From Parasphingorhabdus flavimaris (GTDB lineage: Bacteria > Pseudomonadota > Alphaproteobacteria > Sphingomonadales > Sphingomonadaceae): a stretch of 64,000 nt of DNA. Below the pieces are notes generated by a model. It had not been told where the DNA came from and searched no databases. It saw only the letters and a list, made by a program, of their open reading frames with translations. The stretch is from NCBI RefSeq assembly GCF_013371215.1, contig NZ_JABWMH010000003.1:652501-716500 (forward strand). The letters are read 5' to 3'. A program made the translations under genes and the position numbers. Below are positions 20,091 to 29,574 of the stretch, piece by piece. Position 1 is the stretch's first letter. Each line of letters opens with the position of its first letter.

Positions 20091-20668
20091 AGGCCGCCCC
20101 CTAATAATTGTTCGGCCATGACGATTGCTTCGGCCACCTCAGCCATTCGTTTGTTGCTGTTCATGGCATGATCGCGCAGCAGTTTGTGGGCTTCCGGCTC
20201 GCTGATCTTCCGCTTCTGGATCAGTATTTTTTTGGCTTTATCGACAATCGTTCGGTCGGACAGCGCATCGCGTGCCTCCTTCAGTTCGGCTTGCAACCGC
20301 GAAAATGCCTGAAATCGCCTTACCGCCAAATCAAGGATCGGCTTCATGCGGCGTTGTGACAGGCCATCAACAATATAGGCCGAAACCCCGGCATCAATGG
20401 CCGCGGCAATCGTGTCGTCATCGGATTGCTCCACAAACATGGCGATTGGTCGCGAAACCGCACGGCTGACGGCAAAATACTCCTCAAGCATGTCGCGGGA
20501 CGGATTGCCCAGGTCGATCAGGATAACATCGGGGTCTATCGTTTCAATCGCGCGCGCCATCCCCGAACGCTCCGAAATCACAAAAACATCGCGCTCACCC
20601 ACTTCGGCAAGCCCGTCTTCAATTATGGCCGCGCGAACGGGGTTTTCATCGATTACAGCGATACGCAA
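20087..20668 (-). CDS. nasT: ANTAR-domain antiterminator of nitrate genes
   Basis: A 193-aa RNA-binding regulator. Residues 2-120 form a receiver-like domain (RIAVIDENPVRAAIIEDGL). The C-terminal 60 residues are the ANTAR domain (IVDKAKKILIQKRKISEPEA). The frame stays open to 21019, but the start is placed at a TTG at 20668. There the typical NasT beginning appears and GGAG lies 6 nt upstream; the residues before it have no family resemblance. Its target is the two-hexaloop RNA upstream of nrtA. Confidence 0.88.
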   Translation of the reverse strand: MRIAVIDENPVRAAIIEDGLAEVGERDVFVISERSGMARAIETIDPDVILIDLGNPSRDMLEEYFAVSRAVSRPIAMFVEQSDDDTIAAAIDAGVSAYIVDGLSQRRMKPILDLAVRRFQAFSRLQAELKEARDALSDRTIVDKAKKILIQKRKISEPEAHKLLRDHAMNSNKRMAEVAEAIVMAEQLLGGGL

Positions 20669-20835
20669 TTGCGACTCCGATTGCGGAAGTGACTTTAGCC
20701 AGTCTAACGCCTTTATGTTCGCAGGTGCAACATGAACGATCAAACTATCGTTAAGATACCAATCGAAGCGGCTCCTTTCCTCGTTGGTGCTAAAAACCGG
20801 ACAGACCGATTCCGACTCATTTGTTGCCGTCTGAA

Positions 20836-20945
20836 CTCGAGTAAATAGTGAGCTTGGAATGGCTGCTATCATGCACAATCTTCTACCGCGGTCATGACCG
20901 CAATTGGGCGCATTTCGGATCGACCGCAATTGGGCCGTTTGCGGA
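20836..20945 (+). repeat. Degenerate dispersed intergenic repeats upstream of nasT
   Basis: Bases 20836-20911 resemble 29234-29308 (about three quarters identical; both start CTCGAGTAA and end CAATTGGGCGC). Bases 20906-20945 resemble 6681-6720 at about 90%. The interval 20669-21269 holds no convincing gene. The sequences contain TGTCCGC and CCGCAATTGGGC words that recur between genes of this genome. Confidence 0.6.
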
Positions 20946-21269
20946 CGGTCCGCTATTGGATGCTGGGCGGTGGAAAGCGGACCTTCGGCTAACGCCCCAG
21001 GAGCGGTCCTTCGCAGCAATCCAATCCTATGTCCGCTTCGCGCCGAAGTGTTGTCATTCCGAGGGCAGACGGTTGTTCATGTGAGCGGCCATTGCCTGAA
21101 CTCGATCGGCGCGTTTCATCATCACAAAATTGGTTGGGAAGCAGCAAATCATGCGATCCAAGGTCGGTTTCAGCGCTTAGCTGTTAGCAGGCCTTCTGTT
21201 CATGGAAATCTTCAATAAGGCGGATATTGGTGAGCCATGATAGCCACCGATGTCGGCGAACCCATGTAT

Positions 21270-22391
21270 CTATCGGCTACCGGCATCGTTCACATCTTCG
21301 CTTGCTAGCTTCCGAGCGAGCCGGTCCGCGCGTCGGCGTTGCTTCTTTTCAAGAATTTTGCGGCTGGCTTCGCCGAGAAGGATGGTATCTGCCATGACCG
21401 CGCCGCGCTCGCCGATCGGCCTGTCTTTTCCGGTCGTCGAATCCTCGAACGTCTGCCGTTCGATTTCCGCATTTATTTCGGCACCGATCAATACGGAATA
21501 TGCCGAGAGGAACAGCCACATAAGAAAAATAACCACCGCAGCGAGCGATCCGTAAGTCGCGTTATAATCGCTGACATTGGCGGCATAATAGCCGAAGCCT
21601 ACGGTGATCAATAACCAGAGCAGAGTTGCCACTACCGACCCCAGCGAGAGCCAGCGCCATTTTGCGGGGCGGCGGTCGGGTGCATAGCGAAAGAACAAGC
21701 CAAAGGTCAGGCTGACCAGAAATCCCGCCGTCAGCCAGATCGCCAGCTTCAGAAAGACCAGCACACTATCGCCAAGATAGCCCTGCAGGAAATTGCTGAT
21801 ATAGGTGAATAGCGAGATTGCGGTCAGGCCGACAATCGCGACCCCCGCCATGCCGATGGTAATCTGCGCGCCAACCAGTGTCGTCATGAAAATATTACGC
21901 GATTCATGTTCTTCGTAGATGATATTGAGCGCTTTCATCATCGCATTTGCCGCTCGCGTCGCGCCATAGGTCGAGACAAACAAGGCAAGCGCCAGGCCGA
22001 GGCCCTGCGCGGCCTTGTTCGTGTTGACGACCGACAGCATCTGCTCGCGCAGGATGGTAAGCACGGCAGTGGGTAGGATGGCAGACAATTGTTCGATGCT
22101 GTTGGTGACCGTATCGGGGTCACCGACGAGGCCGTAGAGCAGTACGATGACGGCGATCAGTGGCACGAAGGCGAGAAAAGCAAAAAACGCAACGCCGGCC
22201 GACAGCAAGGGCAGATTGTGAAAGTCGTTCATCACATATAGGCGCTTCAGTATCGCCCACCATGCTTTTGGCGGGAAATGGAGCGGTGTTCGGGCCGTCG
22301 CGCCCGGAGTCCGCGCCTCGATATCGTGCGGACTGGAATCTTGATGAACCTCGCCGGATTGCACTTTGTCATCGCCATGCTCAGCGCTCAT
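21270..22391 (-). CDS. YihY/BrkB family inner-membrane protein
   Basis: A 373-aa polytopic membrane protein of the YihY/virulence factor BrkB family (not a true RNase BN). About six membrane helices are visible, starting with LPLLSAGVAFFAFLAFVPL. Then come TYGATRAANAMMKALNIIYEE and the last helix VVIFLMWLFLSAYSVLIGAEINAE, the family hallmark. The C-terminal tail is charged and cytoplasmic. The start overlaps the preceding small lipoprotein gene by 4 bp, and it is the last gene of the tamA-tamB-lipoprotein-yihY run. Substrate is unknown. Confidence 0.9.
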   Translation of the reverse strand: MSAEHGDDKVQSGEVHQDSSPHDIEARTPGATARTPLHFPPKAWWAILKRLYVMNDFHNLPLLSAGVAFFAFLAFVPLIAVIVLLYGLVGDPDTVTNSIEQLSAILPTAVLTILREQMLSVVNTNKAAQGLGLALALFVSTYGATRAANAMMKALNIIYEEHESRNIFMTTLVGAQITIGMAGVAIVGLTAISLFTYISNFLQGYLGDSVLVFLKLAIWLTAGFLVSLTFGLFFRYAPDRRPAKWRWLSLGSVVATLLWLLITVGFGYYAANVSDYNATYGSLAAVVIFLMWLFLSAYSVLIGAEINAEIERQTFEDSTTGKDRPIGERGAVMADTILLGEASRKILEKKQRRRADRLARKLASEDVNDAGSR

Positions 22392-22621
22392 TGGGTCGCC
22401 CCGTTTTCCTCTTGGATTGCTTCGACCGGTTGTCCTGCAGACTCGATCGCCTTATCCGCCTTGCGTCCCTCGGCCAGATGTTCGTTGACGCCGGCCTCGA
22501 TTCTCTGGGCTTCTTCATTCAGCTGATCGAGATTGTCCTGATATTTTTCGTCAAAATCTTTCTCGCAAGCGCTCAACGATAATATCGAGATTGCCAGCAA
22601 TATTATCTGTCGCCCCATCAA
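22388..22621 (-). CDS. Small lipoprotein between tamB and yihY
   Basis: A 77-aa lipoprotein. The signal MGRQIILLAISILSLSAC ends in a lipobox with Cys at about 19. The mature part is acidic and helical (DEKYQDNLDQLNEEAQRIEAGV) with no known domain. It overlaps the tamB stop by 4 bp and the yihY start by 4 bp, so it is translated in step with both. A role in envelope assembly is inferred only from this context. Confidence 0.8.
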   Translation of the reverse strand: MMGRQIILLAISILSLSACEKDFDEKYQDNLDQLNEEAQRIEAGVNEHLAEGRKADKAIESAGQPVEAIQEENGATQ

Positions 22622-25600
22622 TAGTCCTTCCGGTATCGCAGGTTGACGTTCGAACCGCCAAAGCTGCCGACCGAACTCAGCACCGACAGCGCAGGCGTCA
22701 GGCTGATTTCCAGCTGTGTCGCCGTATAGCCGCGCGCATCGGTCACGATCTCGACATAGACGTCATTGGTTATATATTGCCCGGCGGCAATTGATGTGCT
22801 GCGGCCCGTGTCCTTGTCTGCACCCAATATGCGCAGGCGATCGATGCCCACCGACGACTGCAGCACACCAAGCGGATTGAGGCCGCCACCACCGCCACGC
22901 AATCCGTTGAGGGACGATGCCAGTTGCACGGCCTGGATAGGTGTCAGTTCGCCGATCGAATTACCAAATAATATGCGCGCCATAATCTCGTCCTGCGGCA
23001 AGCCGGGTGTCGAACTGAACGCGATTTCCGGGTTCTCGGCGCTGCCCGTGATGTTGACGTTGATGTTCACGTCATCCACTTCACCACTGGCTGTCAGCAG
23101 TAACGTCGGGTTGGTCATCGAACCGCCATTGAAGCGCAGGCGCCCTGATTCCAGATCGAAAGACCGACCGGCAAAGCCCAGCGTTCCGCGGATCAGGTCA
23201 ATACCACCGGTCAGCACAGGCTTGCCGGTGGTGCCGCGCACCTTGATATCGGCGGACCATTCGGAATCGAGCCCCATCCCGCTGACATAAATCTGGTTGT
23301 CGGCGATCAGATCGATGTCCAGCTTCCAGTTGCCGGGCACCCCGCTGATCGGTTCCGCATCGCCGGTGATTTTCTTGCGACCCAGAGCAGGCTTGCGCCG
23401 CACTCCGGTCAGGGTCGCGACTTTCGTCGATCCTTCATACACGATCTTGTAGCGCGTTTCGGGCAGGCGAATACGGCCACGGATCGTCGCAGGGGTGGTC
23501 GAATTGTTGACCAGCTGGATTTCGCCGGTGGCCGATGCGGCAAGATCGCTGCCTTTTGCAAGCGTTGCATTGTCCAGATCGAGTGCCAATTGCAGCGGAT
23601 AGCCCTTGGCGGAACTCAACGACACAAAACCCTTGCCGCTGATTGTTCCGTCTCCGGCATTGGCGGTCAACTCGGTCACCTCCAAACGGTCGTTGGTGAA
23701 GTTGCCATTTATCTTCATATTGGTCAGGCGGGTGCCGTAGGCGTTGTTTTCGTAAACCAGCTTGTTCGCCCGAACCACACCGGTCAGTACCGGTGACTGC
23801 ACTCGACCGGAGAAGTCTGCCGCCACGCCGATAGGGCCCCGCAGATCCTGATCGGGAAGCGCCGCGAGAGAGAATAAGGTACTCGCCGGTCCATTATAGC
23901 GCAGGCCGCCGGATAGCGGCGCGGCAAGCAACCGCGTCGTCCATGATCCGGCAGCAGGTGGAAGCGGCGTCAGGTTTACATGCATCCGGCCAATAGCAGC
24001 ACCCCTGCGCCGGAATATCGCACGAGCATTGCCGCCATCAGCGAGCAGCCGTCCGACAAAGTGCAGATCCACCGGCTGCGATACCGACGCCAGGCTGGTG
24101 CGGGTAAAATTGTCGATCCGCAGGCGCGCGTCCGCTTCCGGAAAGGCGCTGGGCGAGCTTTGGGAAAAATCGAGGCTACCCGTCGCTATTCCCCCGAGAC
24201 CAAGACCGGGCATCATCGGATTGATCAGCGCCAGGTTGACGTTGTTCAACCGGCTTTGAATATTGAGGCCGCGCCCGTAATCGCCCGCCAACTGAATGCT
24301 GCCTTTCGACAAGTCGATGGTCGTGGGGAGCAGGCTATATTTGTCGCGCCCGGGGATGATTCGCGCGGCTTTGCGGGTTTTAAATTCAACGCCGTTGGCC
24401 CGGCCGTCAAGCGCCACTCGCCAAAGCTCGGGATCGAGGACGGCGTTGGCCGCAAAACGGAATGGAACCTGATTTCGGCCCTCCGCCATGATTTTCGCTG
24501 TGCCTTGTCCGCCAAGATAATCGATTTTTGCCCGCGCGGCAGCAATTTGCAGATCTTGCATTTGCAGGCCCTGGATCTGGACATCGGCAACAACCTGCGG
24601 CTGGTCGTAAACAATGATATCGGCATCGATGATGGCCCGCTCGATCGCCAGATTGGCAGGGCCTGGCAATAGGGTTTGGACGGCGGTTGCGGCGATGATT
24701 GCCCGCTGCTTCCCGCTGAAGGCGCTCAGGATCACGTCCCCCTCTATCCCGGAACCACTGGCGGCCAGTTGCCCGGAAAATGGACCGGCTCCGGTCTGAC
24801 GGATGCGGCCTGTCAAACCGACTCCGGCAAACTGGGTTCCGCTGTTCACGTCGACCGTCAGCGGCCCGCTACCCGCGAGAATATCGACATTGGCGTCAAA
24901 CTCTCCGTAATCGCTATTGCCATCGGCGACGATGGCATAACCCTTGGCATTGCCCCTGATAGTGGCAACCACATTATTCATGCCCACTCCGAAACCAGGG
25001 CGCGCAGCGGCTATTACGGCAACCGGGCGGGCCACGCTGCCGCTGACTTTTACGCCGATCGGCCCATATTGGTCAGACATACCCTTGGCTGCAAAATTGA
25101 TTCCGCCAGACGGCGTATAGCTGCCACTGCCTTGGGTCAGCCGGAAAGATGGAGCTGCAACATTCAGACTGCGGACCCGCGCGATGCCGTCCGTGTCATA
25201 GGATAGTTTGGCGACGATCAGGCTGTTGCCGCCGAGAAATTCGCGAGCACCTTCGTTGAATATCTGGCTCGACCGCGCGCGGACTGTGCCGGTCAGTACA
25301 AAGGCACCGTTTTTCCCGGACTTCAGATCGATATCGCTATCGATATTGAAGACCCCCACGCTTTCGACCCGGTAGCCGTTGATGCGCCCCTTGAGGCCTC
25401 CGGTATAAAGTCCCTGGTTGAGATCGGCAACGATCACTGCGGTTGCGTTAATCCGGTCTGAAACAATCTTGAGATTTTCGGAAAGCAGTCTGCCTTTGGC
25501 ATATCCGAAGTCGCCGTCCAGCCGCACATTCGTGAGCAACGCGCCGACGCCTTCGTCTAATCCGGCGATCCGTTGTGCTCGCGCCCGCAAGGGAATGCGC

Positions 25601-26832
25601 CACTGCTCCTCTTTCAACGCTACATTGCCGCTAGCGCGTAAGCCGATCACCGTAGTGTCATCAAAGCCGATGCGCGCTGCATTGATTGTATATGCGATAG
25701 CGGGGGCAGCGAAATCACCGTTCAATATCATATTGGCGGTGACGCCGGCGCCATTTACATTGGCTGCAATTACCGATGGCTGAAGCAATCGGAAATCGAC
25801 GTTGAGATCCTGCATCCGGTTGTTGCCGAGATCAACCACACCGTTGGTCGCCAAAACGAAATTGTCGCTATCAATCCGTCCGTTGATGTCGAACTTCCGG
25901 TCCTCACCGGCGGCGGTAAAGTCGATGCGGGTGACTGGCTCGAGCATGTTCTGGCCGGGGCCGGAAACAAATAATCCGGGACGTGCATCGCCGCGCACTG
26001 TGAATGTACCGTTCCGTGCCGATATGGCTACGTCTGCGAGCATGTCCTCGCCGCTTTTGCCTTCCAGTGTACCGTTCCATTTGGCCCAGTCTCCCTTGCC
26101 GTTCAGTGCGAGGCTCATCGGCTGACCAGTTCCGGAGAAACCGGCTACAAGTCCATTTTCCGGAGCATCCAGATTGAGCGCGAGGTCGAGCTTATTCTGT
26201 TCCGGCATGGCGTCGAGTCTGAATTTCAAACTGTCGCCGCCTGCAACGCCCGGCCTTGCAAGCGCCCGGGCTCGTCCGTTTAGAAGCGCGCGGGCATCAG
26301 CAATTTTCACCTCCGCCGACAGGCTGAGCATGTGACGTTCGCCAGTTATCACCTTGGCAATATCCAGCTCTCCGACTTCCAGTCTATCAACATCTATATC
26401 GAGGTCGGGCAACAGGGGCCCCTCGGACTCTGTTGGTAAAAATTCAGGCATGCGGAGCAGACTAGCTTTCGGAATGATTAGCGAGCGAATATCAACATGA
26501 CTGCCAATGAAAGCGAAGGGCCGCCAGTCCATTCTGACGGTGTCGGCGGTGGCGAAAACACCTTGCGGATCTCGGATTTTCAGACCGGCAATTTCCATCT
26601 CGCCGTAGATGGAACCGCTGATCTCGTCGATCTCCAGTTCCATACCGTTTTCGAACTCGAAGCCCTCAATCTGGTTTGCGACAAAGCGATGTCCGCTGTT
26701 GCTGTCCAGCCAGAGATAGCCGGCAATCAGGATCACCAGAACCAGCGCGATCAATGCTCCCGACCAGATCGCAACTTTATGAGTCAAGGGCCCGTAAGCC
26801 TCTGTCTCGCTCATGGTTTCGTTATCCGCCAT
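22618..26832 (-). CDS. tamB: Translocation and assembly module protein TamB
   Basis: A 1404-aa protein. An N-terminal membrane anchor (IWSGALIALVLVILIAGYLW, residues about 18-37) is followed by a very long periplasmic region of repeated beta-strands (AsmA/TamB-like hydrophobic groove). The conserved DUF490 C-terminus holds the segment GRSFDLESGRLRFNGG and the family end region LPQDEIMARILFGNS. TamB bridges inner and outer membranes and is implicated in phospholipid transport and assembly of outer-membrane proteins with TamA. Length is within the family range. It overlaps tamA by 1 bp (TGATG). Confidence 0.95.
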   Translation of the reverse strand: MADNETMSETEAYGPLTHKVAIWSGALIALVLVILIAGYLWLDSNSGHRFVANQIEGFEFENGMELEIDEISGSIYGEMEIAGLKIRDPQGVFATADTVRMDWRPFAFIGSHVDIRSLIIPKASLLRMPEFLPTESEGPLLPDLDIDVDRLEVGELDIAKVITGERHMLSLSAEVKIADARALLNGRARALARPGVAGGDSLKFRLDAMPEQNKLDLALNLDAPENGLVAGFSGTGQPMSLALNGKGDWAKWNGTLEGKSGEDMLADVAISARNGTFTVRGDARPGLFVSGPGQNMLEPVTRIDFTAAGEDRKFDINGRIDSDNFVLATNGVVDLGNNRMQDLNVDFRLLQPSVIAANVNGAGVTANMILNGDFAAPAIAYTINAARIGFDDTTVIGLRASGNVALKEEQWRIPLRARAQRIAGLDEGVGALLTNVRLDGDFGYAKGRLLSENLKIVSDRINATAVIVADLNQGLYTGGLKGRINGYRVESVGVFNIDSDIDLKSGKNGAFVLTGTVRARSSQIFNEGAREFLGGNSLIVAKLSYDTDGIARVRSLNVAAPSFRLTQGSGSYTPSGGINFAAKGMSDQYGPIGVKVSGSVARPVAVIAAARPGFGVGMNNVVATIRGNAKGYAIVADGNSDYGEFDANVDILAGSGPLTVDVNSGTQFAGVGLTGRIRQTGAGPFSGQLAASGSGIEGDVILSAFSGKQRAIIAATAVQTLLPGPANLAIERAIIDADIIVYDQPQVVADVQIQGLQMQDLQIAAARAKIDYLGGQGTAKIMAEGRNQVPFRFAANAVLDPELWRVALDGRANGVEFKTRKAARIIPGRDKYSLLPTTIDLSKGSIQLAGDYGRGLNIQSRLNNVNLALINPMMPGLGLGGIATGSLDFSQSSPSAFPEADARLRIDNFTRTSLASVSQPVDLHFVGRLLADGGNARAIFRRRGAAIGRMHVNLTPLPPAAGSWTTRLLAAPLSGGLRYNGPASTLFSLAALPDQDLRGPIGVAADFSGRVQSPVLTGVVRANKLVYENNAYGTRLTNMKINGNFTNDRLEVTELTANAGDGTISGKGFVSLSSAKGYPLQLALDLDNATLAKGSDLAASATGEIQLVNNSTTPATIRGRIRLPETRYKIVYEGSTKVATLTGVRRKPALGRKKITGDAEPISGVPGNWKLDIDLIADNQIYVSGMGLDSEWSADIKVRGTTGKPVLTGGIDLIRGTLGFAGRSFDLESGRLRFNGGSMTNPTLLLTASGEVDDVNINVNITGSAENPEIAFSSTPGLPQDEIMARILFGNSIGELTPIQAVQLASSLNGLRGGGGGLNPLGVLQSSVGIDRLRILGADKDTGRSTSIAAGQYITNDVYVEIVTDARGYTATQLEISLTPALSVLSSVGSFGGSNVNLRYRKDY

Positions 26833-29033
26833 CAGAATGCCTGTCCGATCGAGATATATACCGAAACTCGCGATTCACCCGGTTGCCGGTTTATCGGGGT
26901 GGCAACATCGACCCTGAGTGGTCCGAAATTGGTGTAAAAGCGCCCGCCTATGCCGACGCCGTAGCGCAAATTGTCAAAGCCCGGAGTGGAGCTCGTGTAG
27001 ACTTGCCCGGCATCTACAAAACCGACGATTCCGTAGTCGCCAAAGCGGTAACGGACTTCCGCCGCCGCTTCGACCAGGCTGCGCCCGCCAATCGGACGGT
27101 CTTCAGTGTCTTTGGGACCAAGTTCCTGATATCCGAAGCCGCGTACGGATCCGCCACCGCCGGCATAATAGCGCCTGGAGGGTGCGATCAGTTCGCGGTC
27201 CGCGCCAGCGATAGACCCGACGCGCGTACGGCCCGCAATGATGATACCGTCATCGACCTGGAAATATGCGGTTCCTTCGAGAAGGCCGCGGCCATAGATT
27301 TGCGTGCCGCTGCCGAGCGATGCTTCGGGCGATAGTTTCGCCGACAGACGGAAGCCTTGCGTCGGATCAAGCAAACTGTCGGTCGTATCAAACGTGACCT
27401 GCCCCGGCAGCGCGGCGACGTAAAAAGTACGCCGATCCCTTTCGCCGGTAGTAAAATTGAAATCTTGTTCATTGGTGCCGAGAATCTCGAAACCATAGCT
27501 ATAGGTTAAACGCTTTTGCCAGATTGGGGTGCTGTCGTAGGAGATGCGCCCGGCCAGCTTTCCGGTGAAAGCCTCATAGGCCTCAAAATCACTGTGCAAC
27601 GCGGAGATTCCCAGTTCGACCGTTCTGTCGCGGCGACCGGCATTGCTGCGCCTGAAAGTCAGCGATGCCCCCTGCTCCTGGGTTCCTGCCACTCCGCTCG
27701 CGATCAGCGCGCCTTCTGGCGGGAATAGATTGCGATGGGTCCAGCTGCCTTCCACACGAAAGCCCTGCCCGGTACTATAGCCAGCGCTGCCCGCCAGAGT
27801 GCGCGGTGGCCCTGCTACCTGCTCGACATTGATAGTCGCATATTCGGTCCCGTCCGGCGCGGCTTCTCCACTCGCGGTTGGCTTGACCGATACAATTGAA
27901 AACAGACCCGTGGCGACCAAGGCCTTGCGGAGGTCGTCGACCATGCGGCTGTCGTAAAGCGCACCTTTTTCGAACCGGCTCAGCACCGCGATATGGTCAG
28001 CATCGAAAGCGGTTGTGCCGTTCGTGACTATCTCACCATAGCTGCTACGTGGGCCAATATTGACAGGCAGCATATAATCGCCCGTGCCAGTGTCGGGGTC
28101 GAGTAGAATATCTCGCTGGCCGGTTTCAGCAAAAGGATAGCCTTCCTGTGGCAGAACCACTGCAATATTGGCTTCGGCGGCCAAGACCCGCTCGGCGACA
28201 ATTGGTTCACCCGTTTTCGGTACGAAATTCTTGGTGATCAGGTCTTCGGGGACGACTCTGTCAGCATCGAATATTATCGCGCCGAGATTATAGCGCCTGC
28301 CGGGCTCAACCTGGAGTACAACGGTCAGTTTCTCGCCTTCGGTCTCGGGAAGCTCGACCATACCGTTTACCGACGCGTCAAAAAATCCCTGACCGGTCAT
28401 GATATCGACCAGCAATTGCTGGTCCTCTTGCATCCGGGCCGAAACCATTGCGCCGTTCGCGGCCTTGCCGTCAGCCTCTTCGAGCGCAGAGAGCTCCTCA
28501 AACAGGCTGCGAATATCATCCGCACTGACAGGACGCACTTGAGTCTTCCCGCTTTCGTCGAGGCTTTCGAGACCATCTATCCTATAATCATATCGCAATG
28601 ACGCCGTTTGCTCGCCGTCGTCTGCTTCCGTATACTGGCGCTCATCAAATGGCTCGACATCAAAACCCTCAATCGGTGTCAGCGGATCGTCGATTTCAGG
28701 ATCATTGACCGGCGCATCGGCAATCAACTCGTCCGGATCTGCATCTTGCAGTGCAGGCAGAGCCGACAGACCATCCTCCGAATCTTCTTGCTGTGTCTCG
28801 CGTTCCAGCCTCTGCTGTTCGGCATCCCATTCTTCCACGCTGCCCATCGTAGCATCTGGATTTTCGTCGATTGCCGGGATCGTCCGATCAAATTCGGAAT
28901 CGTCGATGATCGGCGCACGCGGTTCTGTTGGAGATTGTGGGCTATCCAACGCTTGAGCACGAGAGGGTGTCGCGTTCAAACTGGCCAGTGATAAAATTGC
29001 GGTGAAGGCCGGGATCATATTCTTATGACGCAT
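26832..29033 (-). CDS. tamA: TamA/BamA-family outer-membrane protein
   Basis: A 733-aa Omp85 protein. A signal peptide (MIPAFTAILSLASL to SRAQA) is followed by an unusually long acidic linker of about 130 residues rich in Asp and Glu. POTRA domains follow (one visible at LGAIIFDADRVVPEDLITKNF). The 16-stranded barrel contains YAGGGGSVRGFGYQELGP, matching the lid-loop VRGF motif, and ends in the barrel-type SVYISIGQAF. The start at 29033 fits the signal peptide; an alternative ATG lies at 29060. It forms a coupled cluster with tamB. Confidence 0.93.
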   Translation of the reverse strand: MRHKNMIPAFTAILSLASLNATPSRAQALDSPQSPTEPRAPIIDDSEFDRTIPAIDENPDATMGSVEEWDAEQQRLERETQQEDSEDGLSALPALQDADPDELIADAPVNDPEIDDPLTPIEGFDVEPFDERQYTEADDGEQTASLRYDYRIDGLESLDESGKTQVRPVSADDIRSLFEELSALEEADGKAANGAMVSARMQEDQQLLVDIMTGQGFFDASVNGMVELPETEGEKLTVVLQVEPGRRYNLGAIIFDADRVVPEDLITKNFVPKTGEPIVAERVLAAEANIAVVLPQEGYPFAETGQRDILLDPDTGTGDYMLPVNIGPRSSYGEIVTNGTTAFDADHIAVLSRFEKGALYDSRMVDDLRKALVATGLFSIVSVKPTASGEAAPDGTEYATINVEQVAGPPRTLAGSAGYSTGQGFRVEGSWTHRNLFPPEGALIASGVAGTQEQGASLTFRRSNAGRRDRTVELGISALHSDFEAYEAFTGKLAGRISYDSTPIWQKRLTYSYGFEILGTNEQDFNFTTGERDRRTFYVAALPGQVTFDTTDSLLDPTQGFRLSAKLSPEASLGSGTQIYGRGLLEGTAYFQVDDGIIIAGRTRVGSIAGADRELIAPSRRYYAGGGGSVRGFGYQELGPKDTEDRPIGGRSLVEAAAEVRYRFGDYGIVGFVDAGQVYTSSTPGFDNLRYGVGIGGRFYTNFGPLRVDVATPINRQPGESRVSVYISIGQAF

Positions 29034-29433
29034 TGTGGTGCCGCACCTACTTGAACGCATATCAGTACCGAGATGCTGTGAAATTGTTTGTCAAACCGAG
29101 ATGGCCGCAGATCCTCACAAATATCGGCCTCAGCGACAATACGTTCAATTCATCAATTGGTTCCCTGTTGATAACATATTTCCGCTCATCACCCATTAAA
29201 CGACAGCTTCTCACGCAGTTGTTGCCATTCGAGCTCGAGTAAGCAGCGCGAGTGGAATGGCCGCAATTAGGCACAATTTTCGACTATGATATGGCGGCAA
29301 TTGGGCGCGAAGCTGACAGGCGGACAATATGGAATACTGACGAAGTGATAGAACGTTTGAAATTTGAGTCTTCGGCTGCTGGTCATTTTGATCGCCGTGC
29401 CGGCCGGCGATCCAGATTCTGCTGTCCTACGTA
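29034..29433. other. Intergenic stretch with a dispersed repeat at 29234-29308
   Basis: These 400 bases upstream of tamA hold no convincing gene. Bases 29234-29308 are related to the repeat upstream of nasT (20836-20911). Composition becomes more AT-rich from here to the right, so this may be the junction between chromosome-like DNA and recently acquired DNA. Confidence 0.5.
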
Positions 29434-29448
29434 GAACAAATATAGAAC
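29434..29448 (+). promoter_or_regulatory. LexA (SOS) box, alphaproteobacterial type
   Basis: The sequence reads GAAC-N7-GAAC, a direct repeat with exactly 7 bp spacing, which is the LexA operator form of alphaproteobacteria. It lies 33 bp before the first small gene of a plus-strand run that ends with an SRAP gene. Damage-inducible control of 29482-30789 is the inference. Confidence 0.72.
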
Positions 29449-29481
29449 ATAGGATTTTCCGAATCATGGAAGACGTGTCTT

Positions 29482-29574
29482 ATGCTTATCATCGACAGTG
29501 CAATCGTGGCAGCTTTTGCCGCAGTTATCGCAAGCATATCCTCGCTCATCTGGGCATTGCGCCGTAAACCATGA
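29482..29574 (+). CDS. Small membrane protein, 30 aa
   Basis: The frame encodes a 30-residue protein with a single hydrophobic helix (SAIVAAFAAVIASISSLIWA) and a basic end (LRRKP). GGAAG lies 9 nt before the ATG. It is the first open frame after the LexA box and overlaps the next gene by 4 bp (ATGA). Function unknown; small damage-induced membrane proteins often act on division or the membrane, but nothing here proves that. Confidence 0.55.
   Translation: MLIIDSAIVAAFAAVIASISSLIWALRRKP

Noticed and set aside
20669-21019. N-terminal extension of NasT by 117 residues
   Set aside because: The extension has no similarity to NasT and covers the dispersed repeats; the TTG with GGAG at 20668 gives the usual length.
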